Part shown: one piece after another, positions 8,376-17,039 of the stretch
Position numbering within the stretch: position 1 is the stretch's first letter
Layout of the letters: each line of letters begins with the position of its first letter
Virus record (IMG/VR): IMGVR_UViG_3300042922_000116
Coordinates: 1 to 38,603 of that record
DNA from: a virus
Strand: one strand, 5' to 3'
Length of the DNA stretch: 38,603 nucleotides
Program-made: the position numbers and the translations under genes
Notes under the pieces: model-generated
Seen by the model: the letters and a program-made list of their open reading frames with translations, nothing else
Told to the model about the DNA's origin: nothing
Database searches by the model: none

Positions 8376-8845
8376 AGCTCTGCAAGATACCTCTGTCTCC
8401 TAAAGAAAGGCGAATAGTCGCTAAGATAATCTTTGAGACTCTCCAAGAACGAGGCGAACAGGGACATCCTCTGAAGAGCCTTGTCGATTACTCTTCTATT
8501 TTAGAAGAAGTCAGTCTCCGAGACCTTCAGGACCGTTTATTAAAATTCGTGAACACCTCAGGGAAACTTGTAGGTGTCCTCGCGTTTGATGTAGGACAGC
8601 CGTGGTGGTCCTCTGAGAAATGCCTTGAGGAAGTCTTTGTCTATTGCCTTGACCCGGACCTGCATGGATTCGGAAGGATTGCATTGAGACACCTTGAGGA
8701 CCTTGCGGAAACCTATGGTTGCTCCTTTATTGAAGCTGGAGGAGCTGCTTGTGTTGACTCAAAGCCTCTAGAAAACCTTTACATGAAAAAGGGAGGCTTC
8801 AGCTTCTCATATCCTAACTTTATCAAACGCTTGGAGAAAGGCTAA
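8345..8845 (+). CDS. GNAT-family N-acetyltransferase
   Basis: The central segment LEEVFVYCLDPDLHGFGRIALRHLEDLAETYGC has the GNAT beta4-alpha3 shape: a V-x-V-like strand followed by an acetyl-CoA pyrophosphate loop (here DLHGFGRIAL instead of the classic R/QxxGxG/A) and a helix. It ends LYMKKGGFSFSYPNFIK, like the GNAT tail. AAGGAGG at 8331-8337 supports the ATG. It overlaps the exonuclease end. The substrate is unknown; related genes lie near structural genes in other podoviruses. Confidence 0.75.
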   Translation: MGACETEEAIKLCKIPLSPKERRIVAKIIFETLQERGEQGHPLKSLVDYSSILEEVSLRDLQDRLLKFVNTSGKLVGVLAFDVGQPWWSSEKCLEEVFVYCLDPDLHGFGRIALRHLEDLAETYGCSFIEAGGAACVDSKPLENLYMKKGGFSFSYPNFIKRLEKG

Positions 8846-8867
8846 TAAGTTAGAAAAGGAGGGTCTA

Positions 8868-9065
8868 ATGGAAAGACCTGAAATTAAAGTCCCTTCTATT
8901 CCTGTTCAGATCATTGAGTATCTTGAGGAATCCTTTAGGATCGATAGTCTCCTCTCGAAAAAGACAAGCAACAATGATGAGCAAGTCGGCTTCATCAAGG
9001 GAGTGAGGGAAGTTGTAGGACACCTTAGGACACTCCATAACGAACAGAATGGAGCTGAGGACTAA
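8868..9065 (+). CDS. Small conserved-looking phage protein, 65 aa
   Basis: AAAAGGAGGG at 8855-8864 precedes the ATG. The product (IPVQIIEYLEESFRIDSLL ... DEQVGFIKGVREVVGHLRTLH) is helical. The pattern yLeexFri..ll then GfikGvrevv..L is one I associate with small proteins just upstream of podoviral portal genes, but I cannot name a function. Its stop overlaps the next ATG by one base, starting the virion operon. Confidence 0.65.
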   Translation: MERPEIKVPSIPVQIIEYLEESFRIDSLLSKKTSNNDEQVGFIKGVREVVGHLRTLHNEQNGAED

Positions 9066-9277
9066 TGTGTTGGAAACTCAAAACTCCTTCGATTCCTGCG
9101 GTATCTACTGCAGCCCGTGACATTCTCCCTTCTACAGAAGCGAAGGAACCTGAGGCCCCTATACTTGGGGATGAGGTAGACTTCGTAAGGAGTGCCACAA
9201 AGAGAGGCAAGGATGCCTTGAAGATCAACTTAGATTCATCAGTAAAGAGAGGAGGTTCATCTAGCTACTATGGGTAA
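9065..9277 (+). CDS. Small virion-type protein, 70 aa
   Basis: The product starts MCWKLKTPSIPA and ends DALKINLDSSVKRGGSSSYYG, a low-complexity protein with a basic, Ser/Gly-rich tail. The MCW/MCF start with a K-I-N-L-type C-terminus recalls small virion proteins beside T7 gp7.3-like genes in related phages. It overlaps the next gene by 8 bases. Assignment as a tail or virion accessory protein is inferred from position and composition. Confidence 0.6.
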   Translation: MCWKLKTPSIPAVSTAARDILPSTEAKEPEAPILGDEVDFVRSATKRGKDALKINLDSSVKRGGSSSYYG

Positions 9278-9545
9278 AGTTTTCAAAGCAATAGGGAAGA
9301 TTATTTCCTCCCCTTTCAAAATCCTGAAGAACATTGTAGACCCTCCAGAGGCCAAGGTTGTCCAGCAGACTGCAGAACCTACTGCCCAAGCTGCTCCTAC
9401 GGCAGCTCCTACAGCTAACCAACAGGAGACCGGAGTAGACACTACAGGGATGACCTTGAAGCGCAAGGCGAAAGGCAAACGGGCATTGATGATCTCCCCT
9501 GCGAATACCGGAAGTGGGACCAATGGAACCGGATTGAACCTGTGA
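9270..9545 (+). CDS. Tail/host-range accessory protein, T7 gp7.3-like
   Basis: This 91-residue protein has the layout of T7 gp7.3: a basic amphipathic N-terminus (MGKVFKAIGKIISSPFKILK), an Ala/Pro/Thr/Gln-rich middle, and a basic then Gly/Ser-rich end (KRKAKGKRALMI ... TGSGTNGTGLNL), comparable to the KKSLSVARSSGGGINI end of gp7.3. T7 gp7.3 is a virion protein needed for adsorption and tail assembly. It lies directly before the connector gene as in T7. Confidence 0.7.
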   Translation: MGKVFKAIGKIISSPFKILKNIVDPPEAKVVQQTAEPTAQAAPTAAPTANQQETGVDTTGMTLKRKAKGKRALMISPANTGSGTNGTGLNL

Positions 9546-9552
9546 GGTGTCT

Positions 9553-11100
9553 ATGAATGAAACCATAAATACGCCTCAGGAAACCGCTAAGGCGGTCTAT
9601 GATCGCCTAGCCTCCGGTGACAGAGCGCAGTATGTCCAAAGAGCAGAGGAATCTGCTAAATACACTATCCCCTCGATTTTCCCGAAGACCTCAGATACTT
9701 CCTCAACTGAGTATAAGATTGGCTATCAAAGCATAGGAGCGCGAGGTGTGAACAACCTAGCGAGTAAACTCATGCTTGCCCTTATGCCTCCTAACAGTCC
9801 TTTCTTCCGATTGTCTGTAAGTGAGAAAGCCTTAGCGGACCTGGCGGGAAAACAGGATGTCCAGGTGAAAGTTGAGGAAGCTTTAGGAAGAGTCGAAAGA
9901 AGCATAATGCGCTACATTGAGACCCGTCAGATTCGCGTGACTGTCACCGAAGCTCTGAAGGGTCTTATTATTACTGGCAATGGGTTACTATATTTACCTC
10001 CTAAGGAAGGTGGTATCAAGCTCTATAAGCTAAACAATTATGTAGTGCAAAGGGATGGCCTTGGAAATGTGATCCTAATTGTCACAGTAGACAAACTGTC
10101 CATTGCTGCTCTCCCTGAGGAAGTCAAGAAGCTAGTCCTTGCTAAAGACCCAAATAAGAAGCCTTATGATTCTGTCTCGGTCTATACCCATGTGTCCCTT
10201 GAGGGAGACCAATATGTTTCCTTTCAGGAGGTCGAAGGGGTCCGAGTAGCTGGCTCAGAGCAGACCTTTCCGAAACTAAAGACTCCTTGGATTCCCTTGC
10301 GAATGGTTAAGGTGGACGGTGAGTCTTATGGTCGAGGGTTCGTTGAGGAGTACCTTGGAGACCTCATCAGTCTTGAAGGACTCTCTAAGGCAATCGTTGA
10401 GCTATCTGCTATCTGCGCTACTGTTATCTTCCTGGTTCATCCTAACGGACAGACAAGGGCCGCTAAGGTCGCTAAGGCGAAATCAGGGGACTTCGTTCAG
10501 GGTCGTAAAGAGGACATTGATGCTCTGACCTTGGACAAGTATGCAGACCTTCAGGTAGCTAAGGCAACCAAGGATGACATTGAGGCTCGGATGTCTTATG
10601 TATTCCTGCTTAACTCATCAGTACAGCGCAATGGTGAACGAGTGACTGCTGAGGAAATCCGCTATGTAGCAGGGGAGCTTGAGGATACCTTAGGAGGTCT
10701 CTATAGCATCCTCTCTCAAGAGTTGCAATTAGCTCTTATCCGTAGACTCATTCCTCAGCTCCAGAGTACCGGAGAGATTCCAGACCTCCCGGATGAAGCT
10801 ATCGAGCCTAGTATCACTACTGGACTTGAAGCGATAGGCCGAGGCCATGACCTCAACAAACTTACTCTGTTCCTGGAGTTTATTCAGAAGATACCTAATG
10901 CAGCCTTAAGGCTCAAGCTTGGGTCTCTCTTGATTATGCTTGCGACTTCTTTAGGAATCGATACGAGTGACCTTGTGAAGTCCGATGAGGAATACGCTCA
11001 GGAACAAGCACAACAGCAACAGTTAGCTATGCTACAACAGGCCACTCCAAACCTAGCGAAATCCTTTGGAGATGCCCAACTTCAAAATCAAACAGCTTAA
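9553..11100 (+). CDS. Head-tail connector (portal), T7 gp8-like
   Basis: Dodecameric portal at the packaging vertex. The 515-residue length (T7 gp8 is 536), the position and the sequence match: an N-terminal Y-x-R-L region, GARGVNNLASKLMLALMPPNSPFFRL typical of this family near residue 60-85, and a Gln-rich C-terminus (QEQAQQQQLAMLQQATPN). The frame also allows a GTG at 9547; ATG 9553 is preferred because GAGG at 9544-9547 lies just upstream. It follows gp7.3 and precedes the scaffold. Confidence 0.93.
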   Translation: MNETINTPQETAKAVYDRLASGDRAQYVQRAEESAKYTIPSIFPKTSDTSSTEYKIGYQSIGARGVNNLASKLMLALMPPNSPFFRLSVSEKALADLAGKQDVQVKVEEALGRVERSIMRYIETRQIRVTVTEALKGLIITGNGLLYLPPKEGGIKLYKLNNYVVQRDGLGNVILIVTVDKLSIAALPEEVKKLVLAKDPNKKPYDSVSVYTHVSLEGDQYVSFQEVEGVRVAGSEQTFPKLKTPWIPLRMVKVDGESYGRGFVEEYLGDLISLEGLSKAIVELSAICATVIFLVHPNGQTRAAKVAKAKSGDFVQGRKEDIDALTLDKYADLQVAKATKDDIEARMSYVFLLNSSVQRNGERVTAEEIRYVAGELEDTLGGLYSILSQELQLALIRRLIPQLQSTGEIPDLPDEAIEPSITTGLEAIGRGHDLNKLTLFLEFIQKIPNAALRLKLGSLLIMLATSLGIDTSDLVKSDEEYAQEQAQQQQLAMLQQATPNLAKSFGDAQLQNQTA

Positions 11101-11114
11101 GGAGGAAGTAACAA

Positions 11115-11879
11115 GTGGAAAACAGTGAATTTTTCGGGGCGAATGTAGTTCCAGGGTCAGAGGTTATAAGCATTACCTCTACAGACACTGAGCAATTTAC
11201 ACCTGAAGGAACCGAGGAGAAACCTGAGGTAAAACCTTCAGGCACAGAAGAGACTCCTAAGGAAGGCCAAGAGGACCCTGCAAAGAAAGAGGAGACTCCC
11301 GAGCTAACCCCTGAGGAAAAACTTCAGGCAGATGTTCAGAAGTCTATGCAAGCCGATGCGGATGTCCAAAAGGACCTTGAGGGAAAAGGTGTAGACTTCA
11401 CCAGTTTAGCGACTGAGTATGAATCCTCTGGAACCCTAAGCGCAGAATCCTTTGCGGCCCTTGAAGCTGCTGGCTATCCTCGCTCTGTAGTTGATGCGTA
11501 TATCACAGGAATGGAAGCGACTGCTAACCAATTCACTCAGGCGGTCTATGGATTCGCAGGTGGAGAACAAGAGTTCGTTAAGATCGCTCAGTTCGTTCAG
11601 GGTCTCGGTGAGTCCCAAGTGAAGACCTTCAATAAGATCGTGGAGACAGGAGACCTCAATCAAATCCAGGTTGTCGTAGAGGGTTATCGAGCAAAGATGA
11701 CCGCTAAGTACGGCACAGCAAATCCCTCGCTGATTGGTGGAGGACAGAAACCTCAAGCAGTCCAAGGGTTTTCCAATAAGGCCGAAATGGTACAAGCCAT
11801 GAGTGACCCGAAGTATGGAAAAGACAAAGCCTACACAACTGAAGTGAAAACAAAAGTTAGTGCTTCCCGGTTCCTCTAA
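11115..11879 (+). CDS. Capsid assembly scaffolding protein, T7 gp9-like
   Basis: The product is acidic, with a Glu/Pro/Thr-rich N-terminal half (TPEGTEEKPEVKPSGTEE...) and a helical C-terminal part ending in KAYTTEVKTKVSASRFL, as in podoviral scaffolds whose C-terminus meets the capsid protein. Length is 254 residues against 307 in T7. AAGGAGG at 11100-11106 supports the GTG at 11115. Position between portal and capsid is diagnostic. Confidence 0.9.
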   Translation: MENSEFFGANVVPGSEVISITSTDTEQFTPEGTEEKPEVKPSGTEETPKEGQEDPAKKEETPELTPEEKLQADVQKSMQADADVQKDLEGKGVDFTSLATEYESSGTLSAESFAALEAAGYPRSVVDAYITGMEATANQFTQAVYGFAGGEQEFVKIAQFVQGLGESQVKTFNKIVETGDLNQIQVVVEGYRAKMTAKYGTANPSLIGGGQKPQAVQGFSNKAEMVQAMSDPKYGKDKAYTTEVKTKVSASRFL

Positions 11880-11901
11880 GAATCCAATAGGTTCCCTTTA
11901 G

Positions 11902-11931
11902 GAGACCCACTCAAGTCAGTGGGTCTCTTTG
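11902..11931 (+). terminator. Terminator between scaffold and capsid genes
   Basis: A perfect 10-bp stem (GAGACCCACT at 11902-11911 with AGTGGGTCTC at 11918-11927) closes a 6-base loop and is followed by TTTGTT. It probably attenuates readthrough into capsid or gives the capsid message a stable 5' boundary. Confidence 0.75.
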
Positions 11932-11976
11932 TTATGTCCAAATAAAAAAATGGTAAATTGAAAGGATGATTAACTA

Positions 11977-12975
11977 ATGGCAGATGCAATCGTTAATAAC
12001 CCAGGACTTATCCAAGGCGGCTCAGACATTCTCGCAAAGAACCTTAAGGTATATGCAGGTGAGGTCATCACGGCCTTTGAGCGTTCCGCAATGGCTTTTA
12101 ATCGCCATATTACCCGTACCATCGAAGCAGGTAAATCCGCGCAATTCCCGGTCTATGGTCGAAATAAGGCTCACTACCTGAAACCCGGTAAGAATCTTGA
12201 TGACCTGCGGGAACAAATTCCAGGCAATGAGAAGATCATTCTGCTAGATGGTCTGCTGACCTCTGATGTAATGATTACTGACATTGAGGATGCAATGGCC
12301 CATGATGATGTCCGAGGCGAGTATGCCAAGCAGTCCGGTGAAGCCTTGAGCATCTCTATGGATGCCTCTATTTTCGCTGAGATCGCTAAGATGATTGTAG
12401 CTGATACCGCAAACATTACCGGAACTAATGGAACCGGTAAAGGTGCAATTATTCAGCGGACCCTTGCGGCTGGACAAGAAGTAAATATCAATGAGGAAAC
12501 TGGTCGCGCTTTGGTTGCTATCTTCCTTGAGGCCTCCTCGAAGATGACTAAGAACCGTGTTCCAAAATCTGAGCGTTATGCTTACGTAGACCCAGACTTC
12601 CAAGCAGCCTTGATTAACTCATGGGTAGCTATCAATCGTGACTTCGGTGGCATTGGCACTATCGCAAATGGCGAAATCAAGACCCTTGCTGGCTTTGAGA
12701 TCATTGAGGTTCCTCATCTGACTGAAGGTGGAGCTGATGCAGCTAATGTCCTTCAAGGTGATGGTCATGTGTTCCCTGCAGCTTATACTGCTAAGAAACC
12801 TGTACTGTTCGCTCATCGTACTGCTGTAGGCACGCTGAAACTGAAAGACCTTGCCTTTGAGAAAGCGCGGAGAGCGGAATATCAGGCAGACCAACTCATC
12901 GCTAAGATGGCAGTAGGTCATGGTGGCCTTCGTCCTGAGTCGGCCTTCATGGGTCTTGTTAATCCCCCGGTATGA
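11977..12975 (+). CDS. Major capsid protein, T7 gp10A-like
   Basis: HK97-fold capsid subunit of T7 type. The 332 residues (T7 10A is 345) include the N-terminal GGSDILAKNLKVYAGEVITAFERSA, the conserved R-x-I..GKSAQFPVYGR (MRHITRTIEAGKSAQFP in T7-like form) and the C-terminal SVGTLKLKDLAFEKARRAEYQADQLIAKMAVGHGGLRPE pattern. GAAAGGATG at 11960-11968 is the ribosome binding site. It is the only gene flanked on both sides by terminators, as expected for a highly expressed capsid message. Confidence 0.95.
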   Translation: MADAIVNNPGLIQGGSDILAKNLKVYAGEVITAFERSAMAFNRHITRTIEAGKSAQFPVYGRNKAHYLKPGKNLDDLREQIPGNEKIILLDGLLTSDVMITDIEDAMAHDDVRGEYAKQSGEALSISMDASIFAEIAKMIVADTANITGTNGTGKGAIIQRTLAAGQEVNINEETGRALVAIFLEASSKMTKNRVPKSERYAYVDPDFQAALINSWVAINRDFGGIGTIANGEIKTLAGFEIIEVPHLTEGGADAANVLQGDGHVFPAAYTAKKPVLFAHRTAVGTLKLKDLAFEKARRAEYQADQLIAKMAVGHGGLRPESAFMGLVNPPV

Positions 12976-12994
12976 TCCTAGTTAACTAAATGAT

Positions 12995-13046
12995 AAAGGG
13001 AGGGACTTCTGAGGACTTTAAGTGTCCCTGAGGCTCTCCCTTTTTT
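12995..13046 (+). terminator. Terminator after capsid gene (T-phi position)
   Basis: Nested stems AAAGGGAG (12995-13002) with CTCCCTTT (13036-13043), and inside them GGGAC with GTCCC, are followed by a run of six T. It sits where T7 places its major class III terminator T-phi, directly after gene 10. Confidence 0.8.
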
Positions 13047-13071
13047 ACCTTCCATAGAAAGGAGGCTAATT

Positions 13072-13641
13072 ATGATAATTACCCCTGTAACAGAGTTAGA
13101 TGCAGTCAATGAAATCCTATCGGCTGTAGGGGATTCCCCTGTGAACTCCATAGAGAACCCTAAGAATGTAAATGTGATAAATGCAATCCGTATGCTACGC
13201 TTAGTGACTCGCAAGCAACAGTCCCGAGGGTGGTTCTTTAATTCCTATAGCTCCTATGTGTTGAACCCTGATGTCTTCACAAAGAAAATACGCTGGCAAG
13301 ATAACTTTCTTCAGCTTGAGGGTTCCAATGGGGAGACCTTCATTAAACGTGGAGACTACCTCTACGATAAGGACAACCTAACGGATACCTTTACGGGCCC
13401 TGTGACTGTGGATGTGCTTCTTCAGGTCCCTTTTACCGACCTCCCGGAACAGCTAAGACATTACATCACAGCCAAGGCCGCTAAGGACTTCCAGACGAGA
13501 TACTTAGGAGATGCTGCGTTAGCTGAGGAATTAGCGAGGGATGAAGTAGAAGCGTATCAAGCTCTCATAGATGCTGACCTGGAAATCAACGATTACAATA
13601 TGCTTGACAATACAAGTGTAATGGAACTGCGGAGGAGATAG
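13072..13641 (+). CDS. Tail tubular protein A, T7 gp11-like
   Basis: Gatekeeper/adaptor ring between portal and nozzle. The 189 residues (T7 gp11 is 196) show the family pattern: AVNEILSAVGDSPVNS, then RMLRLVTRKQQSRGWFFN, and a late AAKDFQTRYLGDAALAEELARDEVEAY helix. AAAGGAGG at 13059-13066 precedes the ATG. It follows the capsid terminator and precedes gp12. Confidence 0.93.
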   Translation: MIITPVTELDAVNEILSAVGDSPVNSIENPKNVNVINAIRMLRLVTRKQQSRGWFFNSYSSYVLNPDVFTKKIRWQDNFLQLEGSNGETFIKRGDYLYDKDNLTDTFTGPVTVDVLLQVPFTDLPEQLRHYITAKAAKDFQTRYLGDAALAEELARDEVEAYQALIDADLEINDYNMLDNTSVMELRRR

Positions 13642-13644
13642 CAT

Positions 13645-16014
13645 ATGGCTCTTTACTCACAGACCATTAAAAACATTGTCGCAGGTATCAGTCAACAACC
13701 TGCAATCTTAAGACATCCTGAGCAACTCGAAGAACAAATCAATGGGATGTCTACAGAGGCCAATGGACTCCAAAAGAGACCCCCTACGCTCCATCTCGCT
13801 AACCTTCAGGCTTCCCTTGTGACAAACATTAAACCAATGGTCCACTTAATTAATCGAGATGAGAATGAACAGTATGCAGCGATGTTCAATGGAAATAGTG
13901 TTCAAGTATGGGACCTTATAGGAGCCTCAAAGACTGTTAACTACCAAGGGTCTGCCTCAGCTTATCTCACTACTTCATCTCCTCGTAAGAGCCTGAAGAC
14001 TGTAACCGTGGCTGATTATACCTTCATTGTTAACACTGAGAAGACCGTAGCGATGACCTCAGCGATAACTGCGGATGTATGGGCCGCTCAGGGCGCGCTA
14101 ATAAATGTAAAGAGTGGTCAGTATGGGAGGACCTATGCTGTCATTCTTGATGATGTCCAAGTAGCAGCCTTTTCGACTCCTGATGGTTCTGTAGCAGCAC
14201 ACACAGCACAGATTGACACAAACTACATTGCGTGGCAGTTGGCAGCTTCCCTTATTGGGGGTTACACTGTAGCACAATCGGGGGAAGGTTGGCTATATAT
14301 CGTTAAGAACAGCGGGAGTATTACCTCGATTAAGACTAAAGACGGTTTTAATAATCAGGCCATGTATGGATTCCATAAGACTGCCCAAAGGTTCTCTATG
14401 CTCCCTGCCACAGCTCCTCATGGATACTTAGTGCAAATTGCAGGGGAACCAGGAAGTGGAGCCGATGATTACTATGTGGTCTATGATGCAACAAATAAGG
14501 TCTGGAAGGAAACCGCAAGGCCGGGAATCTTGAACTCCTTTGACTCATCAACGATGCCTCATGTTCTCGTTAGGGAAGCTAATGGGACCTTCACTTGTAA
14601 ACCTGCAGAATGGGACAAGCGGACCGTAGGGGACGATGATAGCAACCCTGAGCCTTCCTTCATTAACCAAAAGGTAAATGATTTGTTCTTCTTTAGGAAT
14701 CGCTTAGGATTCGCTGCAGGTGAGAATGTCATCATGAGTAAATCCGGGGAGTTCTTTAAGTTCTGGATGAGTTCCGCTGTGGACATTCTAGATACCGATG
14801 CGATTGATAATGCAGCTAGTGACAATAAAGTGTCGATCCTATACCATGCGCTCCCCTTCAATGAGGAGCTTCTTTTATTCTCTGCTCAATCTCAGTTTAT
14901 TGGGAGAGCAGAAGGGATCATCAGTCCTAAGAACTTCCGCATTGATTCCGCAACTGAGTATGAGGATAGTGTACAGGTTAGACCCATTGTAGCAGGTAGG
15001 AATGTCTACTTCCCGGCTCCTCGGGCCTTATACACTTCCATTAAGGAGTTCTATACGGTCCAAGATGTGACCAGTGTTAAGAACGCTCAGGACATTACAA
15101 GCCATGTAGCCTCGTATATTCCTAACGGTGTCCATAAGTTGCTATCAAGTACCTCTGAGAACCTCTTGCTAGTCCTAACGGAAGGAGCAGAGAATCACAT
15201 CTATGTCTACAAATACCTCTTTGAAGAGGAGACACGTAAGCAAGCCTCCTGGTCTCATTGGAACCTTGGGGAAGGTGTGAAGATACTTGGAGGAGGCTTT
15301 GTAGGTCCTACACTTTACCTTGTGGTTCAGCGTGGAGAAGGAACCTTCTTAGAAAAGATGGTCTTCACCTGGAACACGAAGGATAACAATGTAGAGCCCT
15401 ATAGGGTCTTCTTGGATCGAAAGGTCTTAACTGCTCCTATTCCTTTAGCGAACTATGATGCTGTCTGGAATAAGACTACGGTAGACATTCAGGCTCTCTA
15501 TGGGACAACTCCGCTGAGCGAGGAATGTTATGCCATTGTGTCTCCTTCAGGGTTCTTTAAGACCTTCAAGCTGGAAGACCTACAGAGCGGTACGATTCGC
15601 CTTGATGGAAACTTCACAGGCCAAAGGTTAACCGTAGGAACCTGTCCTCCTCATAAGGTAGTCTTTAGTCCGGTCATGTTGAAAACCGTAGACGAGCGAG
15701 GGACCCGAAGCGATACTGAAGGAACCCTTTATGTCCGTAACTTTTGGGTGAACTATGTGGACTGTGGCTACTTCAAAGTAACCGTAGAGCATTTCAATAA
15801 GGAGACCTATGAGTATGAGATGACCGCTAGAATCCTCGGGTCCGGTAATAACAAACTTGGAGAGCTTCCTTTTGAGACAGGGAAATTCAAGTTTCCTGTG
15901 CAGTCCTTAAGTACCGAGTGCAAGATAACCATAGAAAGTCCTTACCCTGTTCCCTTCTGTATCATAGGGGCGGGATGGGAAGGCAATTATCACAGAAGGA
16001 GTCAAAAGGTATGA
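13645..16014 (+). CDS. Tail tubular protein B (nozzle), T7 gp12-like
   Basis: The 789-residue length (T7 gp12 is 794) and start QTIKNIVAGISQQPAILRHPEQLEEQINGMSTEANGLQKRPPT are characteristic of the nozzle protein; the SQQP...R.P.Q...Q.N......GL.KRP pattern is family-defining. It forms the hexameric tube below gp11. It ends overlapping the gp13-like start (ATGA). Confidence 0.95.
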   Translation: MALYSQTIKNIVAGISQQPAILRHPEQLEEQINGMSTEANGLQKRPPTLHLANLQASLVTNIKPMVHLINRDENEQYAAMFNGNSVQVWDLIGASKTVNYQGSASAYLTTSSPRKSLKTVTVADYTFIVNTEKTVAMTSAITADVWAAQGALINVKSGQYGRTYAVILDDVQVAAFSTPDGSVAAHTAQIDTNYIAWQLAASLIGGYTVAQSGEGWLYIVKNSGSITSIKTKDGFNNQAMYGFHKTAQRFSMLPATAPHGYLVQIAGEPGSGADDYYVVYDATNKVWKETARPGILNSFDSSTMPHVLVREANGTFTCKPAEWDKRTVGDDDSNPEPSFINQKVNDLFFFRNRLGFAAGENVIMSKSGEFFKFWMSSAVDILDTDAIDNAASDNKVSILYHALPFNEELLLFSAQSQFIGRAEGIISPKNFRIDSATEYEDSVQVRPIVAGRNVYFPAPRALYTSIKEFYTVQDVTSVKNAQDITSHVASYIPNGVHKLLSSTSENLLLVLTEGAENHIYVYKYLFEEETRKQASWSHWNLGEGVKILGGGFVGPTLYLVVQRGEGTFLEKMVFTWNTKDNNVEPYRVFLDRKVLTAPIPLANYDAVWNKTTVDIQALYGTTPLSEECYAIVSPSGFFKTFKLEDLQSGTIRLDGNFTGQRLTVGTCPPHKVVFSPVMLKTVDERGTRSDTEGTLYVRNFWVNYVDCGYFKVTVEHFNKETYEYEMTARILGSGNNKLGELPFETGKFKFPVQSLSTECKITIESPYPVPFCIIGAGWEGNYHRRSQKV

Positions 16015-16469
16015 TTATTGTTAGAGACCTTACCATAGGGCAACTTATTGACTTCCTGAAGATTGCTCGTCCTGAAGACCTTGCAGAGGTACAGGCAATG
16101 ACCGGACATAGCATCCTTGAGGAGCCTCTGGCTCTACTTGAGGGAGCGAAGGCGATTATCTTTATGGACTGTCCAGAAGGCGAAGAGGTTCTCTTAGGAA
16201 TCGGAGCTGTAGCAATCGAATGCCGTAGAGGGATCGAAGGAATGGCTATACCGTGGCTTCTCCTTACTACAGAGGTCTACAAGCATCCTATAGAGTTCTT
16301 AAGGTTTTCAAAGAGATACCTTCAGGAATTATTAAAAACTGTTTCTATCGTAGGCAATGCTGTCTATGCTAAGAACGAACTACACATCAAATGGCTTACA
16401 TGGCTTGGGTGTGAATGGGTAGGTGAACACAAAGGAGGTAAGATATTTGCGTTTCAAAGAGGTGATTAA
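16011..16469 (+). CDS. Internal virion protein A, T7 gp13-like (acetyltransferase fold)
   Basis: The C-terminal pattern AIPWLLLTTEV ... FLRFSKRYLQELLKTVSIVGNAVYAKNELHIKWLTWLGCEW is that of the DUF2833 family to which T7 gp13 belongs, a degenerate GNAT-like fold. Length is 152 residues (T7 gp13 is 138). ATG 16011 overlaps the gp12 stop and has AGAAGGAG at 15994-16001; the longer frame upstream is not used. The role in virion assembly is known from T7, though the exact function is unclear. Confidence 0.85.
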   Translation: MIIVRDLTIGQLIDFLKIARPEDLAEVQAMTGHSILEEPLALLEGAKAIIFMDCPEGEEVLLGIGAVAIECRRGIEGMAIPWLLLTTEVYKHPIEFLRFSKRYLQELLKTVSIVGNAVYAKNELHIKWLTWLGCEWVGEHKGGKIFAFQRGD

Positions 16470-17030
16470 ATGTGTTGGATAGTCGCTGCGGCCCAAGCAG
16501 GACTCTCTATGTTTGGAACTCAACAGGCTTATAAAGCGCAAGCCAAGGCTGCTTCCCAACAGGCTACTGCAGCGGTCACTGACATGAATTTCAACTTCCA
16601 GAATTACGAGATGCAAAGGCAGGATACCTATGATGCTCTTGTAAAGGAAATTGAGACTACCCGAATGAACGCTATGGGTCTCAATGCAACTGTAGACGCT
16701 GCTATTAATGAAGATACGGCAGGAGGAGGCAGGACCGCAGAGCTTCTCCGCAGGAGCGTTAAAGGCGATGAGCTGAGAAACATAGGGTCCATTAAGGAAA
16801 ATTATACCCGGAAGTCTAATGAGATTGACTTGAATAAAGAGGCAGTCGCTCGGGGAACCAAAACGAACCTCACGAACATTAAGGACAACCTTAAGACCGC
16901 TAAGAAGGCCGCAAGGAACAGTATGATTGCCACGGCGATTAATGGGTATGCCTCAGGGATGGCTGCAAAGAATGATGCTGTCTCCAAGGGACTCAAGTGG
17001 GACTTCTGGCAAGGAGCAGTTAAAAAGTAG
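16470..17030 (+). CDS. Internal virion protein B, T7 gp14-like
   Basis: Ejectosome component forming the outer-membrane pore in T7. The 186 residues (T7 gp14 is 196) start MCWIVAAAQAGLSMFGTQQAYKAQ with a hydrophobic Ala-rich N-terminus and continue in a long amphipathic helix with NEDTAGGGRTAELLRRSVKGDE. It begins directly after the gp13-like stop. Position between gp13 and gp15 is diagnostic. Confidence 0.9.
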   Translation: MCWIVAAAQAGLSMFGTQQAYKAQAKAASQQATAAVTDMNFNFQNYEMQRQDTYDALVKEIETTRMNAMGLNATVDAAINEDTAGGGRTAELLRRSVKGDELRNIGSIKENYTRKSNEIDLNKEAVARGTKTNLTNIKDNLKTAKKAARNSMIATAINGYASGMAAKNDAVSKGLKWDFWQGAVKK

Positions 17031-17039
17031 GAGGTAACA

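Noticed and set aside
12940-13000. Possible T7-style gene 10B frameshift at the capsid end (AATCCCCCGG)
   Set aside because: Both shifted frames stop within about ten codons and the heptamer is not a canonical slippery site; the terminator follows directly.
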